From positions 1 to 7,168 of the forward strand of contig JAYPCW010000056.1 in NCBI GenBank assembly GCA_038124905.1: DNA of 7,168 nucleotides, read 5' to 3'. The stretch comes from ATZT02 sp038124905 (lineage in GTDB: Bacteria; Actinomycetota; Actinomycetes; S36-B12; UBA5976). Of this stretch, positions 1-5,949 are shown piece by piece (position 1 is the stretch's first letter; each line of letters starts with the position of its first letter). The notes below the pieces were generated by a model. That model worked only from the letters and a program-made list of their open reading frames with translations. It was not told where the DNA came from and did no database searches. The position numbers were made by a program, and so were the translations under genes.

Positions 1-49
1 AAAGTCCGCTCGAAAGTCGGGCATCACGTAGTGATTGAACGATGGACAT
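1..49 (-). CDS. N-terminus of a probable RodZ-like helix-turn-helix protein (partial, runs off left edge)
   Basis: The minus strand reads ATG at 49-47 and stays open to the window edge, giving MSIVQSLRDARLSSGL. This resembles the opening of HTH_25/RodZ-type proteins, whose first helix typically reads 'G..LReAReerGLS'. The frame is closed upstream by TGA at 64-62, so the ATG is the only ordinary start. A GGAA lies about 9 bases before it as a weak Shine-Dalgarno. Actinobacterial genomes often carry an HTH/RodZ-like membrane protein gene immediately downstream of ftsK in the same orientation, and that is the position here. Only 16 residues are visible, so the family call rests on a short motif plus synteny. 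The membrane segment and C-terminal domain lie outside the window. Confidence 0.55.
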   Translation of the reverse strand, partial: MSIVQSLRDARLSSGL

Positions 50-228
50 GTATGGTTCCGATCAGGTTCAAGAAATTTCAGCCCGTCCAAAATTTCTACC
101 CCTATAGGATGTCACACGTCACGAGTTGAAACAACACCGTGATGTAAACAGAAGATTAAATTAAGGGAAAACCCTCTACTTGACCTCTAAAGATATGAAT
201 TACTTCTTAAGAAATAAACCTTATTTTT
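50..228. other. Intergenic region between ftsK stop and the RodZ-like start
   Basis: This 179-bp gap follows the ftsK stop on the minus strand. It contains an all-A/T hairpin with arms AAATAA and TTATTT (212-226), a perfect TTCTTAAGAA palindrome (204-213), and a short G/C hairpin at 163-176. A TATAGG hexamer on the minus strand near 112-107 could be a -10 for the next gene, but no good -35 is correctly spaced. ATCAC-GTA-GTGAT at 23-35 is a neat dyad but lies inside the partial gene. No additional gene is supported. Confidence 0.5.
163..176 (-). terminator. Possible weak terminator hairpin downstream of ftsK
   Basis: On the minus strand the sequence reads GAGGG-TTTT-CCCTT followed by TAATTTAATCTTC. 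The stem is four Watson-Crick pairs plus one G-U pair closing a TTTT loop, with a moderately U-rich tail. It lies about 50 bases after the ftsK stop. The stem is short for an intrinsic terminator and read-through is quite possible. Confidence 0.25.
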
Positions 229-2772
229 TTAATCGACTTCACCACGAAGCGCAGACAAAGTGTCGGCCAGTTCATCTGGCTTAACCAACACCTCGCGAGC
301 CTTTGAACCCTCACTCGGGCCCACTACCCCGCGACTTTCCATCAAATCCATCAGGCGACCAGCTTTTGCAAAACCAACTCTTAGCTTTCTTTGCAACATA
401 GAAGTTGATCCAAATTGAGTTGAAACTACTAATTCAGTTGCCGCAAGTAATAAATCTAAATCAGCACCGATATCGTTTTCAATATCTTTTTTTATCGTTT
501 GTGGTTGCAAAACATCTTCGCGGTATTCTGGCTCACCTTGGCTGGTCCAAGAATTCACAACAGATTTAATTTCTTTCTCACTAACAAAAGCACCTTGAAT
601 ACGAATTGACTTGGAAGCACCCATTGGTAAGAACAGGCCATCGCCTTGACCGACAAGTTTTTCAGCTCCCCCTTGATCCAAAATAACTCTTGAATCAGCA
701 AGAGAAGAAGTAGCAAAAGCTAAGCGAGATGGAATATTTGCTTTAATCAAACCAGTTACCACATCAACTGAAGGTCTTTGCGTAGCAATTACTAAATGAA
801 TACCAGCAGCACGTGCTAATTGGGTAATTCTCACAATCGAATCTTCAACATCTCTTGGAGCTACCATCATTAAATCTGCTAACTCATCAACGATTACAAG
901 TAGATACGGATAAGTCTTTGGCTCAGGTGCATCTTCACTTTTAGCTGAAACTTTGCCTTGCTTTACTGCTCTGTTGTAATCATCCAAGTGCCTAAAGCCA
1001 TGAGCATGCAATGCGTCATAGCGCATGTCCATCTCTTTAACTACCCACTGCAAAATATCTGCAGCCTTCTTCGGGTTGGTAACGATTGGAGTTATCAAAT
1101 GCGGAACGCCCGCATAATTACTTAACTCAACTCGCTTGGGATCTACCAAAACAAGTCTCACATCATCGGGAGTCGCTCTCATTAAAATCGAGGTAATTAG
1201 TGCATTGATGCAACTTGATTTACCTGATCCCGTTGAGCCGGCAACTAATAAATGCGGCATCTTGGCTAAGTTCGCAACAATTGTGTGGCCTTCAACATCT
1301 TTACCTAAGCCGACAATCAATGGGTGCTTATCTTCATTTGCAACTGAACTATTTAACAAGTCATAAAGCGCTACTAACTCACGATCTGAATTTGGTATCT
1401 CAACACCAATCGCACTTTTACCCGGGATCGGGCTCAAAATGCGCACGTCAGCTGACGCCACGGCATAAGCAATGTTTTTGCTTAGCGCCGTTACTCGCTC
1501 AACTTTTACGCCTGTTCCAAGCTCAACTTCATATCTAGTAACAGTCGGCCCGCGAGAAAACCCTGTCACCTGCGCATCGATATCAAATTGGGCGAAAACT
1601 TGAGTTAAAGCGGCAACCACTTGGTCATTGATCTTGCTTTTGGCCTTGGGCGCTCCCCCTGGCACCAAGCTATTTGCCGCAGGTAATTGATAGTTCTTAA
1701 TCGAAGTTAGATCTAATTGCTTTGCCTTCACAGGTGCTTTTGGCTTTGACACTTTAACTGTTGGAATTGGCCTAGTTTCATCATCTGCCGCAATAACCGC
1801 TGGCATTGGCATGGTCTGATCTAAATCTTCAACTATTTCTTCTTCACTTAAAACTGGAGAAACATCAAAAGCCTCATCTTCAAATGCTTCTTCAATTTCT
1901 TCAACTACATCTTCCTCTTCAAATTTCGGGAACAACTTTCTAAAAAAGCCCGGCTTTTTCGCTACTGGGGCCTCATCCTCAAGCTCTTCTTCATCATCTT
2001 CTTCAATGACCGCATCGTGCACGTTGGTAAAGACTTCATCTACTGCGCGAACTAATTCAGGGTCTGCCTTAACATCCCGCTTCAGCGAGACCTTAGGCAT
2101 GGAATCCTTAATTTGAACTAAGAACAAACCAACTGGGGCCAATTTTCTAGGAATTGCCGTAACAGGCGTTTTGGTGGTAACTAGCACCCCGAAAAAGAGC
2201 ACCAATAAAAGTAGTAAAGAAGCAATTATCGAATTTGATAATGAAACTAATCCAATTGAAACTAGCCAGCCTAGCCAACCTGCAGCTGACTGCATTGCGC
2301 TAACTCCGTCTGCTGGAACAGGCAATCCTTGCAAAATATGCCAAAGCCCCGAAACTGCGAGCAAGATCGCCGTTAATCCAATAACGACTCTGGGCCCTTC
2401 CCCTTTTTTAGTGGGATTTCTAAATGAATTCCAAGAGCCCCAAAGCAAAACCACCGGAGCTAAAACAGAAAGTGAGCCAACTGCTCCGCCAATTATCAAC
2501 CTTGAAAAGTTCGTTAGTGGGCTTTCTACATAAAACCAAACATCTGCACCGACAATTATTGTGAGTGCAATTAGTAATAAACCTAATCCGTCACGCCTTT
2601 GAGCTTGATCAATATCTTTTGCTCCACGTAACACCGTGCCTAATGCCTTAGCAATCGCTCCCCAGGCAACACCAATTAATAACAGTATCCGCCCCAAAAC
2701 CAACACAAATGGATTTGGCCCAGGTGCAGGTTTTCTCTTTTTTGGAGCGCGCGAAGGCGTTCTGGTAGCCAT
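229..2772 (-). CDS. ftsK: DNA translocase FtsK/SpoIIIE
   Basis: This 847-residue protein is a septum-localised, ATP-driven double-stranded DNA pump that clears and aligns chromosome termini during division. Residues 1-20 are basic. Hydrophobic membrane segments follow at about 24-45, 62-82, 92-114, 128-150 and 164-200. Next comes a low-complexity linker that is strongly acidic at about 255-318 and Pro/Lys-rich at about 335-352. The alpha domain (about 378-470) contains TGFSRGPTVTRYEVELG. The RecA-like motor has Walker A GSTGSGKS at 512-519, VDPKRVEL at 543-550, Walker B LLVIVDE at 624-630 and TQRPSVDVVTG at 664-674. The C-terminal winged-helix gamma domain (about 772-832), with QRKLRVGFAKAGRLMDLME, is the part that in this family reads polar KOPS-type sequences and contacts XerD. 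The length is normal and no key motif is missing. The ATG at 2772 is preferred because a TANNNT hexamer lies six bases upstream, as expected for a leaderless start. It is the last complete gene of the dapA-rnj-CDGSH-ftsK series. Confidence 0.97.
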   Translation of the reverse strand: MATRTPSRAPKKRKPAPGPNPFVLVLGRILLLIGVAWGAIAKALGTVLRGAKDIDQAQRRDGLGLLLIALTIIVGADVWFYVESPLTNFSRLIIGGAVGSLSVLAPVVLLWGSWNSFRNPTKKGEGPRVVIGLTAILLAVSGLWHILQGLPVPADGVSAMQSAAGWLGWLVSIGLVSLSNSIIASLLLLLVLFFGVLVTTKTPVTAIPRKLAPVGLFLVQIKDSMPKVSLKRDVKADPELVRAVDEVFTNVHDAVIEEDDEEELEDEAPVAKKPGFFRKLFPKFEEEDVVEEIEEAFEDEAFDVSPVLSEEEIVEDLDQTMPMPAVIAADDETRPIPTVKVSKPKAPVKAKQLDLTSIKNYQLPAANSLVPGGAPKAKSKINDQVVAALTQVFAQFDIDAQVTGFSRGPTVTRYEVELGTGVKVERVTALSKNIAYAVASADVRILSPIPGKSAIGVEIPNSDRELVALYDLLNSSVANEDKHPLIVGLGKDVEGHTIVANLAKMPHLLVAGSTGSGKSSCINALITSILMRATPDDVRLVLVDPKRVELSNYAGVPHLITPIVTNPKKAADILQWVVKEMDMRYDALHAHGFRHLDDYNRAVKQGKVSAKSEDAPEPKTYPYLLVIVDELADLMMVAPRDVEDSIVRITQLARAAGIHLVIATQRPSVDVVTGLIKANIPSRLAFATSSLADSRVILDQGGAEKLVGQGDGLFLPMGASKSIRIQGAFVSEKEIKSVVNSWTSQGEPEYREDVLQPQTIKKDIENDIGADLDLLLAATELVVSTQFGSTSMLQRKLRVGFAKAGRLMDLMESRGVVGPSEGSKAREVLVKPDELADTLSALRGEVD

Positions 2773-2778
2773 AAGGCG

Positions 2779-2807
2779 ACATTACCCTTAAAAAACACCT
2801 GCCCCAA
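2779..2807 (-). promoter_or_regulatory. Candidate leaderless promoter for ftsK
   Basis: Read on the minus strand, TTGGGG (2807-2802) is separated by exactly 17 bases from TAATGT (2784-2779). CGCCTT follows, then the ftsK ATG. A start of transcription on the A of ATG would be seven bases past the -10, the usual distance. The -35 matches consensus only in TTG. The only Shine-Dalgarno-like string, AAGGG, ends 12-13 bases from the ATG, which is too far to be ideal and supports leaderless initiation. Confidence 0.45.
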
Positions 2808-2820
2808 AGGTCTCAAGGGT
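2784..2820 (-). repeat. Inverted repeat in the ftsK leader
   Basis: A perfect six-base inverted repeat (accctt at 2784-2789, aagggt at 2815-2820) encloses a smaller ACCT/AGGT hairpin (2797-2811). On the transcribed strand the small hairpin is followed by G and six Ts (2795-2790), so it could act as a weak terminator for the upstream genes. The outer arm would pair with the only Shine-Dalgarno-like AAGGG before ftsK. The stems are short and the fold is not computed. Confidence 0.35.
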
Positions 2821-2844
2821 CTCGCGTGTCGCAAAATCCCCAAT

Positions 2845-2873
2845 TTTATAGATAATCTACGACTACCCCTCAA
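2845..2873 (-). promoter_or_regulatory. Candidate sigma-70-type promoter upstream of ftsK
   Basis: On the minus strand TTGAGG (2873-2868) and TATAAA (2850-2845) are separated by 17 bases, matching consensus at 4/6 and 5/6 positions. The -35 overlaps the last codons of the CDGSH gene. Transcription would begin near 2838 and leave a leader of about 66 bases containing the inverted repeat at 2784-2820. This is a second, non-exclusive option beside the leaderless promoter. Confidence 0.45.
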
Positions 2874-3063
2874 ACCCAATTTCTCTATGGGTGGCGTCGC
2901 AAAAAGGCATGGTTTTGGAGTGGCCACAGCGGCAAAAAGATCTCTTTCCGTCTATCTCCTCTGTCACTTCTTCACCTGCCTCATTTGTATAGGTGAGGGT
3001 GTATTTGCCGATGACTTTTAAAGAGCCTTTTTTGTTAATTGATACTGATACATCTTCACTCAT
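2863..3063 (-). CDS. CDGSH-type iron-sulfur domain protein
   Basis: This 66-residue protein carries the CDGSH [2Fe-2S] signature near its C-terminus: CRCGHSKTMPFCDATH at 44-59. It fits C-X-C-X2-(S/T)-X3-P-X-C-D-X2-H, so Cys44, Cys46, Cys55 and His59 should bind the cluster with three-Cys/one-His coordination. The canonical CDGSH appears here as C-D-A-T-H, a common bacterial variant. Residues 1-40 look like a short beta-rich lead-in (SVSINKKGSLKVIGKYTLTY). There is no signal peptide or membrane anchor, so it is probably cytosolic, unlike mitoNEET. The start is clear: ATG with AAGGAGAG just upstream, overlapping the rnj stop. The gap to rnj is 10 bp, implying co-transcription with dapA-rnj. The physiological role (electron transfer, Fe-S handling or redox sensing) cannot be told from sequence. 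Confidence 0.9.
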   Translation of the reverse strand: MSEDVSVSINKKGSLKVIGKYTLTYTNEAGEEVTEEIDGKRSFCRCGHSKTMPFCDATHREIGFEG

Positions 3064-3067
3064 CTAA

Positions 3068-3075
3068 CTCTCCTT
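3068..3075 (-). promoter_or_regulatory. Strong ribosome binding site of the CDGSH gene
   Basis: The minus strand reads AAGGAGAG followed by TTAG and ATG, putting AAGGAG six bases from the start codon. It overlaps the rnj TAA stop codon, so ribosomes finishing rnj would lie on this site. It is the best Shine-Dalgarno in the window and contrasts with dapA and ftsK, which have none well placed. Confidence 0.8.
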
Positions 3076-4753
3076 AGGCCTCGACTACTACCGGAATAAT
3101 CATAGGTTTTCTGCGGTGTTGTTCAGCTACCCACTTGCCCGTGGTTCGGCGAACGATTTTTTGTAATGATGCCAAATCCGCTACACCGGTTTTGAGCGCT
3201 TCTTCTAAAGCTGACTGAATTAATGGCACGACTTTGTCAAAGACTGCTTCACTTTCAGAAAAACCTCTAGCATGAACTTCAGGGCCGGCAATTACTTTGC
3301 CTTCAACCGCATCAACAACTACGACTACTGAAATAAAACCTTCCTCACCCAAGATGCGTCGATCTTTCAAGGATGTCTCAGCAACTGAGCCGACACTCGA
3401 GCCATCAACAAACACATAACCACATGGCACAGCCCCAACAATTTTGGCTTCACCCTTAGCTAGGTCAGTAACCAAACCATCTTCAACTAAAACTACATTT
3501 TCAATACCAGTTTGTTTAGCAAGGCGAGAATTGGCTACTAAATGCCTTGGCTCACCATGAACTGGCATTAAATTTTTAGGTTTTGTAATGTTGAAAAAAT
3601 GCAATAACTCCCCGGCTGCCTCGTGCCCAGATACATGCACCTTTGCATTGCCAGAATGAATAACTCTCGCGCCAAGCCTTGTTAAACCATTAATCACTCG
3701 ATTTACCGAATCTTCGTTACCTGGAATCATCGATGAGGCAAGAATTACCGTGTCATTTTCAGTTAAGCGAATCTTGTGATCCATCCCCGCCATGCGGCTA
3801 AGAGCCGCCATTGGCTCACCCTGAGATCCAGTCGTAATTAAAACAACTTCATGATCTTGATAAGAATCGACCTCATCTAAATTAATTAATACTCCCGGCG
3901 GAATGTGCAAGTAACCTAAATCAGAAGCAATCTTCATATTGCGAAGCATTGACCTACCAACATAAGCTACTTTTCGATCGTGCTTAGCCGCAGCATTAAT
4001 TACTTGCTGCACCCTGTGCACATGCGAGGCAAATGAAGCGACCACTACTCGCCCGCGAGAAGAAAGCATCACACTTTCTAAAACACCTTGAATGTCTTTT
4101 TCCATTGCGACAAACCCAGGAACTTCAGCATTTGTTGAATCCGCCAAAAGTAAATCAATTCCCTCATCGCCTAAATTCGCAAAACCATTTAGATCTGTAA
4201 CCCGTGCATCAAGCGGCAAAGGGTCGATTTTGAAGTCGCCAGTGTGAACAATTGACTGGCCAAAAGCCTTTATTGATAATGCCAAGGCATCAGGGATTGA
4301 GTGAGTAACTGATAAAAATCCGACCGAGAAGTCCCCTATATATATAGTGTCGCGCTCTTTAACTTCTCTTAAATCAGCCTTAATTCTGTGCTCAGAGAGC
4401 TTTGCCTCAACAAACGCCAAACACAATTTTGACCCATAAATCGGCACACTTGGCAGCTCGCGCAATAAATACGGCACCGCACCCATATGGTCTTCATGGC
4501 CGTGAGTAAGAACTACCCCTTGAACCTTTTCTAACTTATCTCGCAAATAATCAAAATCAGGCAAAATCAAATCCACACCCGGTTGAACATCATCTGGGAA
4601 CAAAACCCCAACATCAACGATCAATATTGAATCTTTAGTTTCAAAAACAGTCATATTGCGACCAATTTCGCCAACTCCACCTAGGGGAATGATGCGAATC
4701 GTTTCGCTATTTAGTGCTGGAGGTAACGGATATTCAAAATGCGGATGCGTCAA
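3074..4753 (-). CDS. rnj: Ribonuclease J (metallo-beta-lactamase/beta-CASP nuclease)
   Basis: This 559-residue RNase J has endonuclease and 5'-3' exonuclease activity in its family, acting in rRNA maturation and mRNA turnover. The metallo-beta-lactamase core shows LTHGHEDHMGA (His84, His86, Asp88, His89), VTHSIPDA (His151) and HTGDFKID (Asp173), the two-metal active site. The beta-CASP part has SFASHVHR at 240-247, TTGSQGEP at 308-315 and SGHEAAGEL at 375-383. PVHGEPRH at 397-404 carries the distal His399. The C-terminal domain (about 450-559) includes RGFSESEAVFDKV. The start is TTG at 4753-4751, overlapping the dapA stop as TTGA. It is supported by the resulting MTHPHFEYPLPPAL, which resembles the N-terminus of other actinobacterial RNase J proteins. 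A GGGGG lies nine bases upstream inside dapA. The overlap implies translational coupling. Length is normal and all catalytic residues are present. Confidence 0.96.
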   Translation of the reverse strand: MTHPHFEYPLPPALNSETIRIIPLGGVGEIGRNMTVFETKDSILIVDVGVLFPDDVQPGVDLILPDFDYLRDKLEKVQGVVLTHGHEDHMGAVPYLLRELPSVPIYGSKLCLAFVEAKLSEHRIKADLREVKERDTIYIGDFSVGFLSVTHSIPDALALSIKAFGQSIVHTGDFKIDPLPLDARVTDLNGFANLGDEGIDLLLADSTNAEVPGFVAMEKDIQGVLESVMLSSRGRVVVASFASHVHRVQQVINAAAKHDRKVAYVGRSMLRNMKIASDLGYLHIPPGVLINLDEVDSYQDHEVVLITTGSQGEPMAALSRMAGMDHKIRLTENDTVILASSMIPGNEDSVNRVINGLTRLGARVIHSGNAKVHVSGHEAAGELLHFFNITKPKNLMPVHGEPRHLVANSRLAKQTGIENVVLVEDGLVTDLAKGEAKIVGAVPCGYVFVDGSSVGSVAETSLKDRRILGEEGFISVVVVVDAVEGKVIAGPEVHARGFSESEAVFDKVVPLIQSALEEALKTGVADLASLQKIVRRTTGKWVAEQHRRKPMIIPVVVEA

Positions 4754-5643
4754 ATTTCAATGCCCCCAGCGCGCAATGATTGAACCAACTCAGCTTTTTG
4801 AGCTTCATCAGCTGCAACCAACGGCAACCGTGGGTCCCCAGCGGGTAAATTCTTCATGTTTAAAAATGCTTTAACACTCATCACCCCTGGAATTCTGCCC
4901 ATAACGCCGTAATAAACCGGAGTCAATTCCTTATGCATTTTTGTAGCGCCAGAAACATCCCCGTCAAAATACAAGCCCATCATTTTCTTAATTCGATCTG
5001 CTGCCACATGACCCACCACGCTCACACAACCAACTGCGCCAATTGTCAGTAGCGGCAAGTTCAAAATGTCTTCACCACTGAACCACTGCAAATTTGAATT
5101 AGTGATAACTCTTGATGCGGCTTCAAAATTATTTTTAGCATCTTTATTTGCCATAATTCTTGGATGCTCCGCTAACTTCAACATGGTGTCAACTTCAATC
5201 GGCACCACACTTCTGCCTGGAATGTCATACATCATCATCGGCAGTCCACAAATATCTGCAACAGATTTAAAGTGAGCAAGTAACCCTGCTTGAGTTGGTT
5301 TGTTGTAATAAGGCGTCACAACTAAAATTGCATCGGCGCCAATTCGTTCAGCATCTTTAGCCAACATCACCGTATGCGCAGTGTCATTAGAGCCGACTCC
5401 AGCAATCACTTTGGCGCGATCTCCCACTGCTCCAATGACTGCCGCAAGTAAATTATTTTTTTCTTCTTCAGTAGTTGTTGCCGACTCGCCGGTCGTTCCA
5501 TTGATAACCAAGCCATCATTGCCAAGATCGACTAAATAACTAGCCAACCTTTCAGCCCCAGCTAAATCAACCGTGCCATCATCCTTAAACGGCGTAATCA
5601 TCGCCGTCACCATATTGCCGAAGGGGCTAGCTGGAAAACTCAT
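4750..5643 (-). CDS. dapA: 4-hydroxy-tetrahydrodipicolinate synthase
   Basis: DapA condenses pyruvate with aspartate semialdehyde, the first committed step to diaminopimelate and lysine, so it feeds both protein and cell-wall synthesis. The 297-residue protein is a complete class I aldolase-type TIM barrel. With ATG 5643 as residue 1, visible motifs are NGTTGES (48-54, pyruvate carboxylate binding), PYYNKP (111-116, Tyr113 of the catalytic triad), YDIPGR (139-144, Tyr139 and Arg144) and ANKDAK (165-170), where Lys167 is the Schiff-base lysine. Thr51 completes the Thr-Tyr-Tyr relay. ATG 5643 is preferred over the in-frame TTG at 5649: a -10-like TAATCT sits exactly six bases before the ATG and neither start has a Shine-Dalgarno. 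The dapA-rnj pair is a conserved actinobacterial arrangement. The thyX gene often seen upstream of dapA is absent; a small membrane protein gene is there instead. Confidence 0.96.
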   Translation of the reverse strand: MSFPASPFGNMVTAMITPFKDDGTVDLAGAERLASYLVDLGNDGLVINGTTGESATTTEEEKNNLLAAVIGAVGDRAKVIAGVGSNDTAHTVMLAKDAERIGADAILVVTPYYNKPTQAGLLAHFKSVADICGLPMMMYDIPGRSVVPIEVDTMLKLAEHPRIMANKDAKNNFEAASRVITNSNLQWFSGEDILNLPLLTIGAVGCVSVVGHVAADRIKKMMGLYFDGDVSGATKMHKELTPVYYGVMGRIPGVMSVKAFLNMKNLPAGDPRLPLVAADEAQKAELVQSLRAGGIEI

Positions 5644-5649
5644 AAACAA

Positions 5650-5655
5650 AGATTA
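5650..5655 (-). promoter_or_regulatory. -10 element of a probable leaderless dapA promoter
   Basis: The minus strand reads TAATCT, then TTGTTT, then the dapA ATG. The hexamer fits TANNNT, and a transcript starting on the A of ATG would have no leader. No recognisable -35 lies 15-19 bases upstream, which is common for actinobacterial promoters. The lack of any purine-rich ribosome site before dapA is independent support. dapA may also receive read-through from the small gene 37 bp upstream. Confidence 0.5.
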
Positions 5656-5680
5656 GTCCAAACAAGAATCAGCGAGACCA

Positions 5681-5896
5681 CTAACTTCTAGTGCGCCCTA
5701 ATAGACTCACAATTCCCCAAATCAAAAAGCCAGCCAAGCTAACAATCACCATAAAAATTCCTAGGCCCATTGCCCAGAATTCCTCGATTAAGTAGCCATC
5801 CTCATCAATATAGGAACCAGCTAGCCAGTAATAAACCATTAAAGAAATACCGAGCACCAGTAGGCCAATATTCCCACGTTTGAATAACTTTTTCAC
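5681..5896 (-). CDS. Small two-helix membrane protein, DUF3955-like
   Basis: This 71-residue protein has a basic N-terminus (MKKLFKRGN), a hydrophobic helix at about 10-27, a polar loop with GSYIDEDGYLIEEFW (27-41), a second long hydrophobic helix at about 42-67, and a basic tail (GRTRS). The loop, with its acidic IDEDGYL-x-E-x-F pattern between two helices, resembles the small uncharacterised family DUF3955 from memory; this has not been checked. By the positive-inside rule both termini should be cytoplasmic and the loop outside. The start is GTG at 5896 with AAGGGAG five bases upstream, so it is a genuinely translated gene despite its size. It lies 37 bp before the preferred dapA start in the same direction. 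No function can be assigned. Confidence 0.8.
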   Translation of the reverse strand: MKKLFKRGNIGLLVLGISLMVYYWLAGSYIDEDGYLIEEFWAMGLGIFMVIVSLAGFLIWGIVSLLGRTRS

Positions 5897-5901
5897 GATG
5901 T

Positions 5902-5908
5902 CTCCCTT
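5902..5908 (-). promoter_or_regulatory. Ribosome binding site fixing the GTG start of the small membrane protein
   Basis: AAGGGAG on the minus strand is followed by ACATC and GTG. The five-base spacing and near-consensus sequence decide the GTG start and support this short frame being a real gene. Confidence 0.7.
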
Positions 5909-5917
5909 AAGAATCCA

Positions 5918-5949
5918 ATTCTATCCGGCCTTTAAGCGAGCCCTGTCAA
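5918..5949 (-). promoter_or_regulatory. Candidate promoter of the small membrane protein gene
   Basis: On the minus strand a perfect TTGACA (5949-5944) precedes TAGAAT (5923-5918), which matches the -10 consensus at 5/6 positions. The spacer is 20 bases, longer than the preferred 17, so strength is uncertain. Transcription would start near 5911, about 15 bases before the GTG, leaving room for the AAGGGAG ribosome site. Confidence 0.4.

Noticed and set aside
23..35. Dyad ATCAC-GTA-GTGAT as an operator
   Set aside because: It falls within the first codons of the partial RodZ-like gene, so coding constraint explains it at least as well; there is no second copy to support a binding site.
1..129. 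Plus-strand reading frame open from the edge to TGA at 127-129 (42 codons)
   Set aside because: The product (for example HHVVIERWTCMVPIRFKKFQ) matches nothing I recognise, is rich in Arg/His/Trp, and overlaps the more convincing RodZ-like start on the other strand.
1136..1538. Two overlapping plus-strand open frames (1136-1366 and 1215-1538)
   Set aside because: They lie antisense inside the ftsK motor domain, have no recognisable motif or ribosome site, and are shadows of the conserved gene.
2171..2533. Plus-strand open frame of 120 codons
   Set aside because: Antisense to the FtsK membrane region. Its Ser/Thr/Pro-rich composition is what the complement of Leu/Gly/Val codons yields, and no domain is visible.
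2676..2927. Minus-strand open frame of 83 codons bridging the CDGSH gene and ftsK
   Set aside because: It overlaps both genes in another frame, crosses the promoter region between them, and its product shows no fold or motif.
4656..4874. Plus-strand open frame of 72 codons
   Set aside because: Antisense to the dapA-rnj junction, where both genes are certain. No supporting signals.
5066..5275. Plus-strand open frame of 69 codons with a hydrophobic stretch
   Set aside because: Antisense to the catalytic core of dapA. The hydrophobicity comes from the complement of conserved codons.
5644..5649. TTG at 5649 as the dapA start
   Set aside because: It adds only two residues (TTG, TTT), has no ribosome site, and lies inside the six-base spacer between the -10 and the ATG, so a leaderless transcript would not contain it.
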